A DNA stretch of 64,000 nucleotides from G942493275 sp942493275 (GTDB taxonomy: Bacteria > Actinomycetota > Coriobacteriia > Anaerosomatales > PHET01): NCBI GenBank assembly GCA_942493275.1, contig OW818687.1, forward strand, positions 2,356,001 to 2,420,000. The letters run 5' to 3'. The number at the start of each line of letters is the position of its first letter. The stretch's first letter is position 1. The notes beneath the pieces were generated by a model that made no database searches, was not told where the DNA came from, and worked only from the letters and a program-made list of their open reading frames with translations. Shown one piece after another: positions 62,079 to 64,000 of this stretch. The position numbers and the translations under genes are program-made.

Positions 62079-63314
62079 TCAGCCTGCGAGAAATACCGAC
62101 GGATTGGCAATTCGGATGTAGCTCGACATCCGCGGGTCAGAGAACTGATAGACCCCTTTGGAGCAGCGGTGAAGAATCGCTGAGTAGTCATCTGCGACCA
62201 GCTTCTGAAGGTAGTTGTTGAGCGAGCCTTGCGTAATTGGCGCGCCAGTCAGCTTCTCCACACCGGCACGCAACTCCTCCGCGCGAAACTCGGTCTTGTC
62301 CAACATGGCCGCGGCCTCCAATACGTGACGGTACATGTCCGTCCCATAGGAGCGAACCGCGTGTGCGTATTGCCGGAGCAGAGTGCCCTCCGCATCCTCG
62401 ACAGCCAGGTTCATCGCCGACTCGAGGCACTTACGATCCACGATGGTCAGGTCGTTTGCTACGGCCTCCTCCGCGCACTTAAGTGCGAGCAGATGGGTGA
62501 AGTGTGGGTAGCCGGAGCTCAGTTTGACAATCTCTTTGGTGACTGTGGCATCGAAATCAAGTCCGACTTTCTCAGCCCCCTCCACGACGATCAGTTCTAG
62601 CTCATCCGCATTCATGCGGGGCAGACGCGTCTCCTTCAGACAGCGTTGGACGGACTCGTGGCCGCCGGTGAGCTCCTCTGCCGTCTGCGCGATGCCCACA
62701 ACGAGGACCTTGAAGTTCGAACCGTTGTCGCTAAGAAGCTTGATCAGTTCCGCCAAGTTGCCCTTGTCCCCAGCCGTGGCAATCCGATCCGCTTCGTCGA
62801 TGTACAGCAAGCCCTCGCGGTCTTTCAAAGCATCGGCCACGACTGACGGGGAAAATTGCTGCACGGAGTAGGTCTTCTCTGTCGCCCGCTCGCTGCCAAT
62901 CTCTGCAGCGGCCACGGGGATCATGAGTCCGCCCTTACCGTGCTCTTTGTGCACCGTCTTCTTCGAAGTGAGGTCGACTTCAATCCCGAAATCGGCGAGC
63001 ACCGGCGCGAGTACGGTCTCAAAAGTGTCGCTGGAGTCGCACCGCTTGGTGTACAGCTTGCCACTAATGACCTGCTTGATAAGAAGTTCGGTTGCGACAT
63101 TTGCCAATGAGCTCTTCCCCACGCCGCGTTCTCCGTACAGGAGGGCATGCTGACCAGGCGTGTTGATCTGCTCAAGTATCTTGCCGACCTCCTTCTGGCG
63201 ACCGAAGAAGAGTTCGACCGCCTGTACCGGTCTATGGGGCGTGAAGACCTCTCGGACGCCGGACTTTCGGATCTTGGTCTCGCGCGCAATTCCAAACAGG
63301 TCAGGCTTGCCCAC
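62079..63314 (-). CDS. AAA+ ATPase of Orc1/Cdc6-STAND type, unknown function
   Basis: A 411-residue protein with one AAA+ module: Walker A GERGVGKS (61-68), Walker B LLYIDEAD (169-176), and a sensor-1-like KVLVVGIAQTAEELTG. The C-terminal part (about 330-411) ends with a winged-helix-like stretch (GAPITQGSLNNYLQKLVADD). The N-terminal HRPVQAVELFFGRQKEVGKIL is the usual entry helix of Orc/STAND-type ATPases. I do not recognise a named family. The base composition is visibly more AT-rich than the housekeeping genes. It starts at GTG 63314 after AGGAGGAGAT and follows a two-TM gene, suggesting an accessory or defence module. Confidence 0.7.
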   Translation of the reverse strand: MGKPDLFGIARETKIRKSGVREVFTPHRPVQAVELFFGRQKEVGKILEQINTPGQHALLYGERGVGKSSLANVATELLIKQVISGKLYTKRCDSSDTFETVLAPVLADFGIEVDLTSKKTVHKEHGKGGLMIPVAAAEIGSERATEKTYSVQQFSPSVVADALKDREGLLYIDEADRIATAGDKGNLAELIKLLSDNGSNFKVLVVGIAQTAEELTGGHESVQRCLKETRLPRMNADELELIVVEGAEKVGLDFDATVTKEIVKLSSGYPHFTHLLALKCAEEAVANDLTIVDRKCLESAMNLAVEDAEGTLLRQYAHAVRSYGTDMYRHVLEAAAMLDKTEFRAEELRAGVEKLTGAPITQGSLNNYLQKLVADDYSAILHRCSKGVYQFSDPRMSSYIRIANPSVFLAG

Positions 63315-63417
63315 ATCTCCTCCTATGTCCGTCTAAAGTCGGCGCGCTTAGCTGCGCGAAGTGCCTGACGCTCCTGCACGTCAGGTTTAAGCGCTTGCCA
63401 GGCATCGCCTTTGAGTC

Positions 63418-63816
63418 CTAGCCGGCAATATCAAGCGAATCCGGCTGAGATTCATCCAAGTCCATACCGTCATCCGCAGGCATTCGCGCCTTGATTCGCG
63501 CGACCACCGACCGAGTCGATTCCCACGACTTCCACCAGAGCACGAGTAGCACCACGCCCGCGACAGAGGAGACGAGTGTGGCCAGCACGAAGACGTCGAA
63601 CGTCCGGTTGTCGGAAATCGTTGTCGTCTTCAACGCAATCAGAAGAGCAAGCGCCATCGAGAGGAAGAAGATGGCGAAGTTCAAGAAGAGGCTGCCGTTG
63701 CCGCCTGTGGTTAGGTCGTTCAGCTCAGACTCAGTGACTTCGTACAGAGACAGCGAATCAACACGCGCGCGACGCACGCGAACCTCACCCACACCACTGT
63801 CATTCGGATTCGTCAT
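63418..63816 (-). CDS. Two-TM membrane protein of unknown function
   Basis: A 132-residue protein with a 45-residue hydrophilic N-terminus, two membrane helices (FLNFAIFFLSMALALLIAL and FVLATLVSSVAGVVLLVLWW) and an acidic C-terminal tail. The ATG at 63816 overlaps the stop of the upstream SinR/Cas2-like gene as TGATG, so I prefer it to 63837. The following AAA+ gene starts 103 bases downstream; that gap holds a small hairpin (CCTGAC/GTCAGG). No family is recognised. A membrane effector or anchor for the AAA+ protein is speculation. Confidence 0.65.
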   Translation of the reverse strand: MTNPNDSGVGEVRVRRARVDSLSLYEVTESELNDLTTGGNGSLFLNFAIFFLSMALALLIALKTTTISDNRTFDVFVLATLVSSVAGVVLLVLWWKSWESTRSVVARIKARMPADDGMDLDESQPDSLDIAG

Positions 63817-64000
63817 CAGAGATTCTTCTTCAGCCACTCATTCGAACACATGACATTTCGCCACGCTGCAGCGGTACCGGACTTGACCACGAAGAGGCGG
63901 CTCCCTTCAGGGAGGAACCGCTCGAGGTTGTCGCGTATCGACTTCTGGCCGTCTGCGGACACGATCGCCCACGTGGATTCGGTGACATGCGCCCAAGTGC
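63816..64000 (-). CDS. Small SinR/Cas2-like protein, 5' end outside window
   Basis: Only the last 60 codons are inside the window, ending TGA at 63816-63818. The visible part (WAHVTESTWAIVS, SIRDNLERFLPEGSRLFVVKSG, AWRNVM and a final EWLKKNL) matches the C-terminal half of short proteins annotated SinR family, about 90 residues with a Cas2-like ferredoxin fold, in which an S-T-W-x-V strand and a W-L-K-x-x-L end are typical. No CRISPR array is present. It is translationally coupled to the two-TM gene. The assignment rests on pattern memory from a partial sequence. Confidence 0.5.
   Translation of the reverse strand, partial: TWAHVTESTWAIVSADGQKSIRDNLERFLPEGSRLFVVKSGTAAAWRNVMCSNEWLKKNL

Noticed and set aside
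61930..62121. 63-codon plus-strand frame in the gap before the AAA+ gene
   Set aside because: It overlaps the end of the AAA+ gene, has no ribosome site and no recognisable sequence.

Overview
The window is a gene-dense, high-GC stretch of a bacterial chromosome. Nearly every gene lies on the minus strand; only dinB, one lipoprotein gene and two candidate RNAs lie on the plus strand. Very short spacers, ATGA/TGATG stop-start overlaps and many GTG starts are typical. An actinobacterium, probably an anaerobe of or near the Coriobacteriia, is the best guess. The reasons are the base composition, IscR/NifS/NifU Fe-S assembly, a TrpRS with a putative Fe-S site, a menaquinone-type complex I without NuoE/F/G, cobalamin salvage, and an ImuB-type C-terminal domain of actinobacterial style. 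This is inference; no rRNA or tRNA is present.

Layout. 1-7447 is a DNA repair block: nfo (cut by the left edge), dinB, a PASTA protein, a lipoprotein, and a two-gene operon (a stand-alone ImuB C-terminal-type protein plus a DnaE2-like polymerase) under a promoter with a perfect LexA/SOS box. 7486-8130 is a DtxR-family regulator, followed by a plus-strand structured RNA candidate (8350-8548). 8588-15397 is one chain: iscR-iscS-nifU-mnmA-PHP phosphatase-nif3-zinc ribbon protein-rnhA-queD, led by a clear promoter with a palindromic operator. 15697-20021 is rpe, an FMN riboswitch and ribD-ribE-ribBA-ribH. 20035-30187 holds gpsA, plsY, der, a DUF512 radical SAM protein, ispH, plsC, cmk, aroA, tyrA and hisC. 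30272-33330 is cobalamin nucleotide-loop assembly (cobC-like, cobS, cobT, cobU). 33330-44793 holds rluB, scpB, scpA, trpS, an M50 protease, a DHH-CBS-poly(A) polymerase fusion, deoA, deoB, pilB, a small membrane protein and a FlgM-like anti-sigma factor with a sigma-28-type promoter.

45010-56313 is an 11-gene complex I operon (nuoA,B,C,D,H,I*,J,K,L,M,N) without nuoE/F/G. Its NuoI* is a NuoI protein into which a roughly 500-residue GltD/NfnB-like FAD/NAD(P)H domain is inserted. I consider this the strongest candidate for an undescribed system: the electron-input module of complex I appears to be replaced by a flavodehydrogenase built into the ferredoxin subunit. A Rex-like inverted repeat overlaps the predicted nuo promoter.

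56370-61812 holds an ABC-F ATPase, a response-regulator/PAS protein and two glycosyltransferase-type membrane genes. 62079-64000 looks more AT-rich and reads like an accessory module: an AAA+ ATPase, a two-TM protein and the 3' end of a small SinR/Cas2-like gene running off the right edge.
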